Assembly: GCA_964602445.1 (NCBI GenBank)
Contig: CAZRQV010000004.1
Location: forward strand, 62,001 to 126,000
DNA length: 64,000 bases
Reading direction: 5' to 3'
DNA from: HGM12587 sp964602445
GTDB lineage: Bacteria > Bacillota > Clostridia > Lachnospirales > Lachnospiraceae
Shown: positions 26,918 through 35,066 of the stretch, piece after piece
How positions within the stretch are numbered: the first letter of the stretch is position 1
How the letters are laid out: each line of letters starts with the position of its first letter
Position numbers and translations under genes: made by a program
Notes under the pieces: generated by a model
Database searches by the model: none
What the model was told of the DNA's origin: nothing
Seen by the model: the letters and a program-made list of their open reading frames with translations, nothing else

Positions 26918-28252
26918 TTACACAACACCCTGTGCTTTCATTGCTTCTACTACTTTTTCAAATCCGGCAATGTTTGCACCTGCAACATAGTTTCCTTCCA
27001 TACCATAGCGAGCTGCCGCATCAGATACTTTTGCATAAATATCCTTCATAATGCCGTGAAGTTTTTCGTCTACTTCTTCTGCACTCCAGCTCAGTCTCAT
27101 ACTGTTCTGTGTCATTTCCAGTGCTGAAGTCGCTACACCGCCTGCATTTGCAGCTTTGCCCGGCATAAATACGATGCCGTTTTCCATCAGGAAGTCAGTT
27201 GCTTCTCTTGTGGTAGGCATATTTGCACCTTCTGCTACGATCTTGCAGCCGTTTGCAAGCAAGGTTTTTGCACCGTCTAAATCAAGCTCGTTCTGTGTTG
27301 CACATGGAAGATAAATATCACATGGAATGTTCCAGATTCCTTTTCCTTCTGTGTAAACTGCACCTTCTACTGTATCGGCATATTCTTTGATACGTCCGCG
27401 GCGTACTTCTTTGATTTCTTTTACCACATCTAGCTTGATTCCGTTCGGATCGTGGATATATCCGTTAGAGTCGCACATTGCTACTACTTTTGCACCCAGC
27501 TGAGTTGCTTTTTCTACTGCATAGATTGCTACATTTCCGGAACCGGTAACGATCACTGTTTTACCTTCTAAGGAATCTCCTTTGGATGTTACCATTTCAT
27601 TTAAAATATAGATCAGACCATATCCGGTTGCCTGTGTACGAACTAAAGATCCGCCCCAGGTAAGACCTTTTCCTGTCAGAACACCTTCATACAGACCGGT
27701 TAATCTCTTGTACTGTCCGTATAAATAACCGATTTCACGTCCGCCGACACCAATATCACCTGCCGGAACATCCTGATCTGCACCAATGTATTTGTGAAGC
27801 TCTGTCATAAAGCTCTGGCAGAATGCCATCACTTCTCTATCGGATTTTCCTTTTGGATCGAAGTTAGATCCTCCCTTACCGCCGCCGATTGGAAGACCTG
27901 TTAAGGAATTTTTGAAGATCTGTTCAAATCCAAGGAATTTTAAAATACTCTGATTTACGGAAGGATGGAAACGAAGACCTCCCTTGTATGGTCCAATCGC
28001 ACTGTTGAACTGTACTCTATAGCCTTTGTTTACCTGTACTTTACCCTGATCATCTACCCAAGGTACTTTGAAGGAGATAATTCTTTCCGGTTCTACTAAT
28101 CTTTCAAGAATACTTTCTTTTCTGTATTCTTCTTCATTTGCATCAATGACCACTTTCAAAGAATCGAGAACTTCTTTGACTGCCTGATGGAATTCCGGTT
28201 CTCCTGGATTCTGGGCAACAACGCGTTCATAAATTTCTGATGTATAAGACAT
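26918..28252 (-). CDS. gdhA: Glutamate dehydrogenase, probably NADP-specific
   Basis: Reductive amination of 2-oxoglutarate, the usual ammonia assimilation step in gut clostridia. I start at ATG 28252 because AGGAGG lies ten bases upstream, giving 444 residues, the usual hexameric GdhA length; an upstream in-frame ATG adds 17 residues across the ribosome binding site and is rejected. Motifs: GGLRFHP, GGGKGGSNFDPKGKS (catalytic lysine), DVPAGDIGVGGREIGY and the nucleotide-binding GSGNVA (about residue 240). Single-gene unit with its own promoter. Confidence 0.96.
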   Translation of the reverse strand: MSYTSEIYERVVAQNPGEPEFHQAVKEVLDSLKVVIDANEEEYRKESILERLVEPERIISFKVPWVDDQGKVQVNKGYRVQFNSAIGPYKGGLRFHPSVNQSILKFLGFEQIFKNSLTGLPIGGGKGGSNFDPKGKSDREVMAFCQSFMTELHKYIGADQDVPAGDIGVGGREIGYLYGQYKRLTGLYEGVLTGKGLTWGGSLVRTQATGYGLIYILNEMVTSKGDSLEGKTVIVTGSGNVAIYAVEKATQLGAKVVAMCDSNGYIHDPNGIKLDVVKEIKEVRRGRIKEYADTVEGAVYTEGKGIWNIPCDIYLPCATQNELDLDGAKTLLANGCKIVAEGANMPTTREATDFLMENGIVFMPGKAANAGGVATSALEMTQNSMRLSWSAEEVDEKLHGIMKDIYAKVSDAAARYGMEGNYVAGANIAGFEKVVEAMKAQGVV

Positions 28253-28302
28253 AGTTTTTTCCTCCTGCTCCGCTCGTTTGAGCTTCTCTGAATTTGTATA
28301 CA

Positions 28303-28331
28303 ATTATACAATATCACTTCAAAGTAGTAAA
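28303..28331 (-). promoter_or_regulatory. Promoter of gdhA
   Basis: TTTACT (28331-28326), 17-base spacer, perfect TATAAT (28308-28303) on the minus strand, 51 bases from the start codon. Confidence 0.7.
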
Positions 28332-28351
28332 GTGTTTTTTTCTTTTTATTC

Positions 28352-28384
28352 ACAAAAAATGAGAGACTTTTTTCAGTCTCTCAT
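28352..28384 (-). terminator. Terminator after DUF378 gene
   Basis: Minus-strand stem ATGAGAGACT/AGTCTCTCAT (28384-28375 with 28368-28359, 6-base loop) followed by TTTTTT; closes the five-gene cluster upstream of gdhA. Confidence 0.85.
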
Positions 28385-28451
28385 TAGCTGAACTTATGAA
28401 TTATCTTCTGCTCCTGTCTCAATACAAATTTGTTCTTTTTCCTCAGATCAT

Positions 28452-28658
28452 TTATTTTCCATCACTGATCCGACCGAAAAAAGTAAGACAGTACAATCCG
28501 CAGATTCCTACCAGTGCATATACGATTCTGGATATCCACGTCAGATTTCCAAACAGCCATGCTACCAGATCGAATTCAAAAAATCCGATCAGTCCCCAGT
28601 TGACCGCTCCGATGACCGTGATGATCAGTGCGATATAATCCAGTCCGCGATTTCCCAT
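28452..28658 (-). CDS. DUF378 family small membrane protein
   Basis: A 68-residue protein with two hydrophobic helices and the family pattern LDYIALIITVIGAVNWGL, then ISRIVYALVGICGLY. Function of the family is not established. Start ATG 28658 follows AGGAGGT by seven bases; an in-frame TTG two codons upstream is in the spacer. Last gene of a minus-strand cluster starting at 31009. Confidence 0.85.
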   Translation of the reverse strand: MGNRGLDYIALIITVIGAVNWGLIGFFEFDLVAWLFGNLTWISRIVYALVGICGLYCLTFFGRISDGK

Positions 28659-28802
28659 GATCAAACCTCCTTTTATGAAAATATGGTTCTGTCCGGTGAT
28701 TGTTCAATCTATTTCCAATCACCCTGCTTTTTCATTTTATCCTTCATTTGGAAGTTTTATACATGTTCTGTTCTTCTCTTACCGTGCTTTCGAAAGAATC
28801 TC

Positions 28803-29345
28803 TTACAGAGAAAACGTCTGATAGCTTTCTCCTTCCAGTGTTTTCCATGTAAACACACCGTCTTCCAGCATCAGATAGCTGTGTGCACTGTCTTCCTTCG
28901 GAATCGACACAGAACCCGGATTGATGTACGTATATGTTTCATGCTGTGTACATTTCGGTATATGGGTATGTCCGTGAAGGAGAACATCTCCCTTTTTCAA
29001 CGGCGGTACATTTTTTTCATTATGAACATGTCCATGTGTCGCAAAGATCATATGACCTGCTTCATATAAAATACAATAATCAGCCAATACCGGAAACTCC
29101 AATACCATCTGATCTACTTCTGCTTCACAGTTTCCTCTAACACATAAAATTTCATCTTTGATCTCATTGAGCATGGCAATGACCTTTTTCGGCGCATACT
29201 CTTTGGGAAGATCATTTCTTGGACCATGATATAAAAGATCCCCCAAAAGCAGCATTTTCTCCGGCTGTTCCTTTTTCCACGCTTCTAAAAGTTTTTCACA
29301 ATAAAATGCCGAACCGTGTATGTCCGATGCAATCATTATCTTCAT
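28803..29345 (-). CDS. yfcE: Metallophosphodiesterase, YfcE/MJ0936 type
   Basis: Cytoplasmic metal-dependent phosphodiesterase; the YfcE group hydrolyses model phosphodiesters but natural substrates are unclear. The 180 residues carry the full metallophosphatase set: ASDIHG (6-11), LLGDLLYHGP, VRGNCE, FATHGHVH and LLHGHTHIP. Starts ten bases after the preceding small gene; part of the 31009-28452 cluster. Confidence 0.92.
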   Translation of the reverse strand: MKIMIASDIHGSAFYCEKLLEAWKKEQPEKMLLLGDLLYHGPRNDLPKEYAPKKVIAMLNEIKDEILCVRGNCEAEVDQMVLEFPVLADYCILYEAGHMIFATHGHVHNEKNVPPLKKGDVLLHGHTHIPKCTQHETYTYINPGSVSIPKEDSAHSYLMLEDGVFTWKTLEGESYQTFSL

Positions 29346-29355
29346 TTTTCTGCTC

Positions 29356-29586
29356 CTAACCCAAACCTTTTAAATTTTCAAATGCTTCCATATCACTGGC
29401 AGTCAGTCGGACATTGGTTTTCATTGTTTTTCCATCCGGTGTGGTCATGGATACTTCAAAAATTGTTCCTTCACTGATCCCTGCACTCTGTGCTGCCTGT
29501 AAAAATGCCGGAAATTTCGGATGATTTCCACAAAATGTTTCCCATGATTTTTTTGCTTTGAAAATTGCTGTTGGATTAAATCCCAT
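29356..29586 (-). CDS. Conserved small protein of unknown function
   Basis: A 76-residue soluble protein (MGFNPTAIFKAKKSWETFCG...), with GAGGTGA upstream of ATG, set ten bases before yfcE and about 60 bases after trmO. Hydrophobicity and codon use look like a genuine gene, and the start and spacing are good. I do not recognise a domain; a helical N-terminal half and a two-strand region (TIFEVSMTTPDGKTMKTNVRL) are visible. Confidence 0.75.
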   Translation of the reverse strand: MGFNPTAIFKAKKSWETFCGNHPKFPAFLQAAQSAGISEGTIFEVSMTTPDGKTMKTNVRLTASDMEAFENLKGLG

Positions 29587-29645
29587 AATTTGTCACCTCA
29601 TAGTTCTTTCTCTGTTATCTGTAATTTAAAATTATTTTCTGATGT

Positions 29646-30311
29646 TTAAACCAGTTCTTTTACTTCTAATACATTGCCGGTTACAGTAAAATGAATATCA
29701 TATCCTGCAAATTCTACACCATAAACCCGTGTTTCATCGGTATCGTAAGCCGGTCTTGGATCCTGCTGCAAAATTCCGATCACCGCACTTCTCTTATCTT
29801 CCGGATAACGATTCAGCAGCTCCTCCGGAAAAATTACTTCCAACTGATTTGCCTTTACATTTCCTGCAAATCCTTCCGAAGCTTCCGGATGACTGTCCGC
29901 ATAGGCAATATACGGTTTAATGTCATAAATCGGTGTTCCATCCATCAGGTCTGCTCCTGCTACATGCAGTACCGGACCTTTTTTCTCGTCGAATTCTACT
30001 TTTTCCAATCGGACACAGGACAGCCCGATATCATTTGGCCGATAAGGGGAACGGGTTGCAAACACACCCATTCGTTTTTTTCCTCCCAGACGTGGCGGTT
30101 TCACTGTAGCGGACCAGTTTTTTTTCTCTGATTTTGAAAATTTCCACAAAAGCCAGATATGAGAAAACTGTTCCAACCCACGAAACGCTTCCGGATTGCG
30201 GTACTCCGGTTCAAATGTGATCGTTGCTTTCAGTGAATCTACCAGACCGCTCTGTCGCGGAATCCCAAATTTCGTCGGAAAATCGGTATGAATATATCCT
30301 ATGATCTTCAT
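29646..30311 (-). CDS. trmO: tRNA (N6-threonylcarbamoyladenosine37-N6)-methyltransferase, TrmO/TsaA family
   Basis: SAM-dependent methylation of t6A37 in tRNAs reading ACC/ACU, by family. About 221 residues from ATG 30311, which overlaps the preceding lipoprotein stop by four bases; the longer frame upstream is rejected because GGGAGAG precedes this ATG. Motifs: IGYIHTDFPTKFGIPRQSG, FSHIWLLWKF, KKRMGVFATRSPYRPNDIGLS without further interruption of the barrel, and the TrmO C-terminal domain with DPRPAYD. Confidence 0.92.
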   Translation of the reverse strand: MKIIGYIHTDFPTKFGIPRQSGLVDSLKATITFEPEYRNPEAFRGLEQFSHIWLLWKFSKSEKKNWSATVKPPRLGGKKRMGVFATRSPYRPNDIGLSCVRLEKVEFDEKKGPVLHVAGADLMDGTPIYDIKPYIAYADSHPEASEGFAGNVKANQLEVIFPEELLNRYPEDKRSAVIGILQQDPRPAYDTDETRVYGVEFAGYDIHFTVTGNVLEVKELV

Positions 30312-31009
30312 TGTACTCTCTCCCACGTATGAACTGCATCTTCTCCCGGTCTGCAAAGCTGCAGTGTATCTGCATCCAAAAATTCATATTGAAAATCCAT
30401 TCCATTACTGCCGGTTAACAGCATCAGCCTAAGACTTCCGTCCTCTTTCCACCGTACTGCACTGAATGTACCTTCCGAATCCCCGGCAGAACCTTTCACC
30501 TGCAGTGTTCCGTTTTTTCGGAAAATATATCTATGATCATTCTGATCTTTCCATTCCCCGATTACGTCTTTCACACGTTCATCCGCAAGATCCAGCACTT
30601 CCACATTGTTCTGCATCAGATGCAGATCCTGATCTTTCCCCGGACCGTCCAGGTACAGTCCGTATCCGGTTTCGTCTACAGATACGTAATAGTAATCTTC
30701 TTCTGCCGTCTCGTCCATAACGATTTTTAAAAGAATCTGATTTTCTTCATCAAATCCGCAAAAATAAGAAAAAGACTGTCCGGAAATCGTTCCTTCCCCT
30801 TCTTTTGTAAAGAGATAGATTTCATCGCTTTGGGTCTCCGTCCATTCTTTTGACAGCACATTACTGATCACTACACTGTATTCCCGATCCATTCGATCAA
30901 AGGCATCGGCCATGGCTGCTCTTTCCTTTTCTTCTGTTTCCGCTGAGTCTCCGCATCCGGTCAGGGATACTGCACAGATCAGCCCAAGGAAAAAAAGCTG
31001 TTTTTTCAT
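30308..31009 (-). CDS. Lipoprotein of unknown function
   Basis: A 233-residue secreted lipoprotein: short signal peptide ending in lipobox LTGC at about residue 16-19, an acidic linker, then two beta-rich stretches (about 55-125 and 135-230) with similar pacing that may be duplicated small barrels. No family recognised. First gene of the cluster that continues with trmO (4-base overlap), a small protein, yfcE and DUF378; nothing in the cluster explains its role. Confidence 0.75.
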   Translation of the reverse strand: MKKQLFFLGLICAVSLTGCGDSAETEEKERAAMADAFDRMDREYSVVISNVLSKEWTETQSDEIYLFTKEGEGTISGQSFSYFCGFDEENQILLKIVMDETAEEDYYYVSVDETGYGLYLDGPGKDQDLHLMQNNVEVLDLADERVKDVIGEWKDQNDHRYIFRKNGTLQVKGSAGDSEGTFSAVRWKEDGSLRLMLLTGSNGMDFQYEFLDADTLQLCRPGEDAVHTWERVQ

Positions 31010-31086
31010 TACTGCTGCTCCATTCTAATCTGCTGTCTTTCTACGCTTTCTTTTAACAGCAGTTGTTTATTTTTTTGTTTCCTAAC

Positions 31087-31116
31087 AGTTTAACATACTT
31101 GACATTTACTTTTCAA
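31087..31116 (-). promoter_or_regulatory. Promoter of the lipoprotein-trmO cluster
   Basis: TTGAAA (31116-31111), 18-base spacer, TAAACT (31092-31087) with an extended TGt on the minus strand; interleaved with the divergent promoter for the PTS IIC gene. Confidence 0.5.
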
Positions 31117-31126
31117 CCTATTAAAC
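31099..31126 (+). promoter_or_regulatory. Promoter of the PTS IIC gene
   Basis: TTGACA (31099-31104), 16-base spacer, TTAAAC (31121-31126). It overlaps the divergent promoter, so the two may exclude each other. Confidence 0.5.
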
Positions 31127-31198
31127 TTGTAGCATTACATATGACAAGACAGTTGTTTTCGCAGACTGTTTTGATTTTTAATGTTAAGAGGTAGGATT

Positions 31199-32260
31199 AT
31201 GGAAAAACTGAAACAATTCATGCAGCGGAAAGACATTGTCATTTCTGCAAAACGTTACGGAATCGACGCACTTGGTTCTATGGCACAAGGACTTTTCTGT
31301 TCCTTACTGATCGGTACGATCATCAACACCTTAGGCACCCAGTTAAATATGCCTTATCTGAATACCGTAGGCGGCTACGCAACCGCCATGTCAGGACCTG
31401 CCATGGCAGTTGCCATCGGATATGCACTTCATTGTCCTCCGCTGGTATTGTTTTCTCTGGTAGCAGTGGGAAATGCGGCCAATGCACTGGGCGGCGCCGG
31501 AGGTCCGCTGGCAGTTCTGATCATCGCCATCATTGCAGCTGAATTCGGAAAAGCAGTTTCAAAAGAAACCAGAATCGACGTTCTGATCACTCCGCTGGTG
31601 ACCATTTTTGTGGGTGTCAGCCTTGCAGCACTCTGCGCTCCTGCCATCGGTCAGGCAGCCAGTTCTCTCGGTCAGGTCATTATGTGGGCAACGGAACAGG
31701 AACCATTTGTCATGGGAATTTTAGTCTCTGTGATCGTGGGAATTGCTCTGACACTTCCGATTTCCAGTGCTGCCATCTGTGCTGCACTTTCTCTGACCGG
31801 TCTTGCCGGAGGTGCTGCTGTTGCAGGCTGCTGTGCACAGATGATCGGTTTTGCAGTAATGAGTTACCCTGAAAATAAAGTAGGCGGACTCATTTCTCAG
31901 GGACTTGGAACTTCGATGCTCCAGATGGGAAATATTGTAAGAAATCCCCGCATCTGGATTCCTGCTATCGTTACTTCTGCCATTACCGGACCAATCGCCA
32001 CCTGCATCTTCCATCTGGAAATGAATGGTGCGGCTGTTTCTTCCGGAATGGGTACCTGTGGTCTGGTCGGTCAGATCGGCGTTTATACCGGCTGGGTTAA
32101 CGATGTGGCAAACGGCACCAAAGCTGCCATTACCGCTTTTGACTGGATTGGACTTCTTCTGATCTGCTTTCTCCTTCCTGCGCTCCTTTGTCCGCTGTTT
32201 ACGGTACTCTTAAAAAAGATAGGCTGGATCAAAGAAGGAGATTTAAAATTAGCTGATTAA
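31199..32260 (+). CDS. PTS-like IIC permease, PF13303 type
   Basis: A 353-residue integral membrane protein with about ten helices, very rich in Ala/Gly, of the PTS_EIIC_2 group (motifs NTVGGYATAMSGPAMAVAIGY split by family, LPISSAAICAALSLTGLAGGAA). Start ATG 31199 has AAGAGGTAGG upstream; the frame opens six codons earlier without a site. No IIA or IIB gene lies beside it, which is usual for this poorly understood group. Substrate unknown; it might be a transporter without phosphorylation. Ends before a bidirectional terminator. Confidence 0.82.
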   Translation: MEKLKQFMQRKDIVISAKRYGIDALGSMAQGLFCSLLIGTIINTLGTQLNMPYLNTVGGYATAMSGPAMAVAIGYALHCPPLVLFSLVAVGNAANALGGAGGPLAVLIIAIIAAEFGKAVSKETRIDVLITPLVTIFVGVSLAALCAPAIGQAASSLGQVIMWATEQEPFVMGILVSVIVGIALTLPISSAAICAALSLTGLAGGAAVAGCCAQMIGFAVMSYPENKVGGLISQGLGTSMLQMGNIVRNPRIWIPAIVTSAITGPIATCIFHLEMNGAAVSSGMGTCGLVGQIGVYTGWVNDVANGTKAAITAFDWIGLLLICFLLPALLCPLFTVLLKKIGWIKEGDLKLAD

Positions 32261-32309
32261 TCGTCAGAAAAGATGAGCATAGGAGCATGCATCGATTGGC
32301 AGGCTACAA

Positions 32310-32362
32310 AAAAACACACAGCAGTTTTCAGGACTTTACCCTCCCATCTGCTGTGTGTTTTT
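32310..32362. terminator. Bidirectional terminator
   Basis: AAAAACACACAGCAG (32310-32324) pairs perfectly with CTGCTGTGTGTTTTT (32348-32362) around a 23-base loop; serves the convergent PTS IIC and zinc-ribbon genes. Confidence 0.85.
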
Positions 32363-32372
32363 AAGTTGCTTA

Positions 32373-32825
32373 TTATTCTACCATATCTTCAATATCGTCC
32401 GGATCTACCTGCGGTTCTTCGGATTCTTCCTCTGTTACCTCTTTCGATTCGCCCTCAATGATCACTTCGTCTTTTTGAAGTTCTTTTCCGCAGACGCTGC
32501 AGAATGATGCGTTGGCATCGCACTGGGTTCCACACTGATCACATTTTACGGTACCTTTTAATTCCTGAAGCTGACGTTTTAAATCTCTCAGCTGATCTTC
32601 CAGTTTGTAAACTCCATTGACTGCCGATTTCATTTCTTCCTCTTCGTTGGCCGGATGAAGTTCCAGATATCTCTTTCCGACTTCTGCGTATGCCTTATCC
32701 AGCTTATTCTGAACTTCCAGGATTTTCGCATTTACTTTGGTGAATTCTGCCACTTCTTTTGTTTTCTGCGCAGTTGCTTCTCCTACTTTTGTCAAAGTTT
32801 TTCCAAGTTCTTCAAAAAATGCCAT
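32373..32825 (-). CDS. Coiled-coil protein with C-terminal zinc ribbon
   Basis: A 150-residue soluble protein. Residues about 1-95 are amphipathic helix and coiled coil (TQTAQK-type heptads: KVNAKILEVQNKLDKAYAE, LEDQLRDLKRQLQELKG), then a zinc ribbon CDQCGTQCDANASFCSVCG (four cysteines, about 99-117) and a strongly acidic tail. The start ATG 32825 follows AAGGAGG; the longer upstream frame is rejected. The family is common in Clostridia but has no assigned function that I know. Confidence 0.82.
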   Translation of the reverse strand: MAFFEELGKTLTKVGEATAQKTKEVAEFTKVNAKILEVQNKLDKAYAEVGKRYLELHPANEEEEMKSAVNGVYKLEDQLRDLKRQLQELKGTVKCDQCGTQCDANASFCSVCGKELQKDEVIIEGESKEVTEEESEEPQVDPDDIEDMVE

Positions 32826-32920
32826 CTCGATTCCTCCTTGATGTTGGCCACACAAATTTCTGCCTTTATTAAACCATAATCTTTCTCGCAATGCAAACAG
32901 CAAACACCTCATTCGTTCCA

Positions 32921-32950
32921 TTGACAGTATTTTTCTGCGGATGCTATAAT
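32921..32950 (+). promoter_or_regulatory. Promoter of bioY
   Basis: Consensus TTGACA (32921-32926) and TATAAT (32945-32950), 18-base spacer; a BirA-like operator was looked for and not clearly seen. Confidence 0.7.
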
Positions 32951-32997
32951 CCAGATATTATTCAGAGAACCTACAGCATCCAAAGGAGGAAACAGTC

Positions 32998-33543
32998 ATG
33001 CCGCAAAAAACTTATCGTATCGTTTATACCGGAATCTTTGCGGTCATTTTAATGATCTGTTCCTGGATCTCTATTCCTTCCGTCATTCCCTTTACCCTAC
33101 AGACCTTCGGCATTTTTTTGACCGTCTTTTGTCTGGGCGGAAAACAAGGAACCTGTACCATTCTGATCTACCTTCTTCTGGGCTGTCTTGGAATCCCTGC
33201 ATTTTCTAATTTTGGTGCCGGTCCCGGATACCTTTTCGGCAACACCGGCGGATACATGCTGGGATTCCTTCTCATCGGACTGGTATCCTGGCTTTTTGAA
33301 ACATTATTCGGAAAACATCAGGCGGTACAGATCATTGCAATTCTGATCGGCACCATTCTCTGTTATCTTTTCGGAACATTCTGGTTTGTCCATCTTTCCT
33401 CTGCTTCCGACAAAAACAGCCCATGGATCGCTGCACTGACGATCTGCGTATTTCCTTTTATCCTTCCGGATCTGTTCAAACTTAGCTTTGCCTATGTATT
33501 CAGCAAACGGATTCGTCCATTTTTAGCAATTTTTACCCATTGA
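32998..33543 (+). CDS. bioY: Biotin transporter substrate-binding subunit BioY
   Basis: S component of an energy-coupling-factor biotin importer, in the membrane. The 181 residues have about six helices and the BioY signature LLLGCLGIPAFSNFGAGPGYLFGNTGGYMLG broken across residues 58-90. AAAGGAGG precedes the ATG. No ECF ATPases are adjacent, so it probably shares the general ECF module. A nitroreductase gene follows after 13 bases and may be co-transcribed. Confidence 0.94.
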   Translation: MPQKTYRIVYTGIFAVILMICSWISIPSVIPFTLQTFGIFLTVFCLGGKQGTCTILIYLLLGCLGIPAFSNFGAGPGYLFGNTGGYMLGFLLIGLVSWLFETLFGKHQAVQIIAILIGTILCYLFGTFWFVHLSSASDKNSPWIAALTICVFPFILPDLFKLSFAYVFSKRIRPFLAIFTH

Positions 33544-33556
33544 AAGGAGACTTTTT

Positions 33557-34102
33557 ATGAACACAGAACAATGCATTACTGCCAGAAGAAGTATCCGCAA
33601 ATACAAAGCGGAACCTGTTTCTTCCGAACTTTTACAGGAACTGGTCGAACTTTCCAGATTTGCACCCAGCTGGAAAAACACCCAGACTCCACGCTATCAC
33701 ATCATTCTCAAAGAAGATTTAAAGACTGTCATTGCCGAGGAATGTGTCTGCGGTTTTCAGTTTAATACGAAAACTCTTTTAACGGCGCCTGCCATTGTCG
33801 TTTTATCTTACGTAACCAAACGCTGCGGCTATGAAAGAGACGGTTCTTTCTCCACTCCGAAAGAAGACCGCTGGGAAATGTTCGATGCCGGAATTGCTGC
33901 CCAAACCTTCTGCCTTGCAGCCAAAGAAAAAGGACTGGGAACCTGTATTATGGGCATTTTTGATGAAGAAAAGATTGCAGATCTGCTACATCTTCCGGAA
34001 GATCAAAAGATTGGCGCTGTCATTGCCTTAGGATATGCCGACAGCGATCCGGGAGCACCTCCCCGAAAATCCGTGGACGATCTGCTGACCATCTACTCTT
34101 AA
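33557..34102 (+). CDS. Nitroreductase-family flavoprotein
   Basis: FMN-dependent oxidoreductase using NAD(P)H, substrate unknown. The 181 residues have the family N-terminus RRSIRKYKAEPVSSELL, APSWKNTQTPRY around the flavin site, and CIMGIFDEEKIADLLHLPEDQKIGAVIALGY split across the C-terminal half. AAAGGAGA lies upstream, and the gene follows bioY closely. Confidence 0.92.
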   Translation: MNTEQCITARRSIRKYKAEPVSSELLQELVELSRFAPSWKNTQTPRYHIILKEDLKTVIAEECVCGFQFNTKTLLTAPAIVVLSYVTKRCGYERDGSFSTPKEDRWEMFDAGIAAQTFCLAAKEKGLGTCIMGIFDEEKIADLLHLPEDQKIGAVIALGYADSDPGAPPRKSVDDLLTIYS

Positions 34103-34115
34103 AAAAGTCATCAAA

Positions 34116-34180
34116 AAACCTTTGCCGTATCTGACAGAGAAAAAGAATATTTTCCTCTTCTACAGATACTGCAAAGGTTT
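34116..34180 (-). terminator. Terminator after ZIP transporter gene
   Basis: Long inverted repeat AAACCTTTGCcGTATCTG (34116-34133) with CAGATACtGCAAAGGTTT (34163-34180), one mismatch, followed on the minus strand by a run of T; lies between convergent nitroreductase and ZIP genes. Confidence 0.75.
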
Positions 34181-34192
34181 CTAATTTCATTC

Positions 34193-34957
34193 TTATTTTA
34201 AAATTACATCCAAGATCATCATCAATGTAAATCCTGCAGAAAATGTAAGAATCTGTCTCTTATGTTCTGTTTCTTCTGAGCTTAACGCCTCTATCACCAC
34301 ATAAAACATAGCCCCGGCTGCCAAAGACAGACAATAGGGAAGTACCGCTGTAAAAAACTCTGCTGCCAAAACAGTAAGCAGCCCTGCCAGCGGCTCGACC
34401 ACACCGGACAGCATACCATATCCGAATGCTTTCCTTTTCTTCATTCCTTCCGCACAAAGCGGCATGGAAACGATTGCTCCTTCCGGAAGATTTTGAACTG
34501 CAATCCCTATGGTCAAAAGAAAAGCTCCCGCAAGAGAAATCTGCGCATTCCTCGACAGCCAGCCTGCGAAAGCGACTCCCACTGCCATTCCTTCCGGAAG
34601 ATTGTGCAGTGTCACTGCCAGTATCATCATCTTTGTTTTCTGTTCTTTCTGAGACAGGCTGCTTCTAAAATAATTCAGACGATTTACCTGTTTTTCTAAA
34701 AACATCAGTAAAAAAATCCCAATCCAGAAACCGGCTGCGGCCGGAAGAAAGGACCACCTTCCCATGGTTTCCGACTGCTCCAATGCCGGGATCAGCAAGC
34801 TCCAGATCGCTGCTGCAGCCATCACACCGGCTGAAAATCCCATCAGCAGCTTCTGCATCCAGGGGGCAACCCCCTGTTTCATAAAAAATACACAGCCCGA
34901 TCCCAACGTGGTTCCCACCAGCGGCAGCAGCAGCCCCGCTAAGATTTCCATTTTCAT
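34193..34957 (-). CDS. ZIP-family metal transporter
   Basis: Divalent metal (zinc, perhaps iron or manganese) transporter of the ZIP/GufA group. The 254 residues form about eight helices with the two metal-site motifs LHNLPEGMAVGVAFAG (helix IV) and QNLPEGAIVSMPL (helix V), separated by the usual distance. Start ATG 34957 follows AGAGGTTGG; a frame-opening ATG five codons upstream lies before that site. Stands alone, upstream neighbour degV. Confidence 0.9.
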   Translation of the reverse strand: MKMEILAGLLLPLVGTTLGSGCVFFMKQGVAPWMQKLLMGFSAGVMAAAAIWSLLIPALEQSETMGRWSFLPAAAGFWIGIFLLMFLEKQVNRLNYFRSSLSQKEQKTKMMILAVTLHNLPEGMAVGVAFAGWLSRNAQISLAGAFLLTIGIAVQNLPEGAIVSMPLCAEGMKKRKAFGYGMLSGVVEPLAGLLTVLAAEFFTAVLPYCLSLAAGAMFYVVIEALSSEETEHKRQILTFSAGFTLMMILDVILK

Positions 34958-35066
34958 ATCCAACCTCTGCATCCTCTATTCTGTAACTATTGTATTCAGA
35001 TTGATGGGATCCGTTACAAACATACAGATTCAAAGAAGGGGCTGGGAAATCGGAGAATTTTTAATT

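Noticed and set aside
32927..32998. A BirA operator or biotin-linked riboswitch before bioY
   Set aside because: Looked for a long TTAAC-type palindrome; only an ordinary promoter and ribosome binding site are visible.
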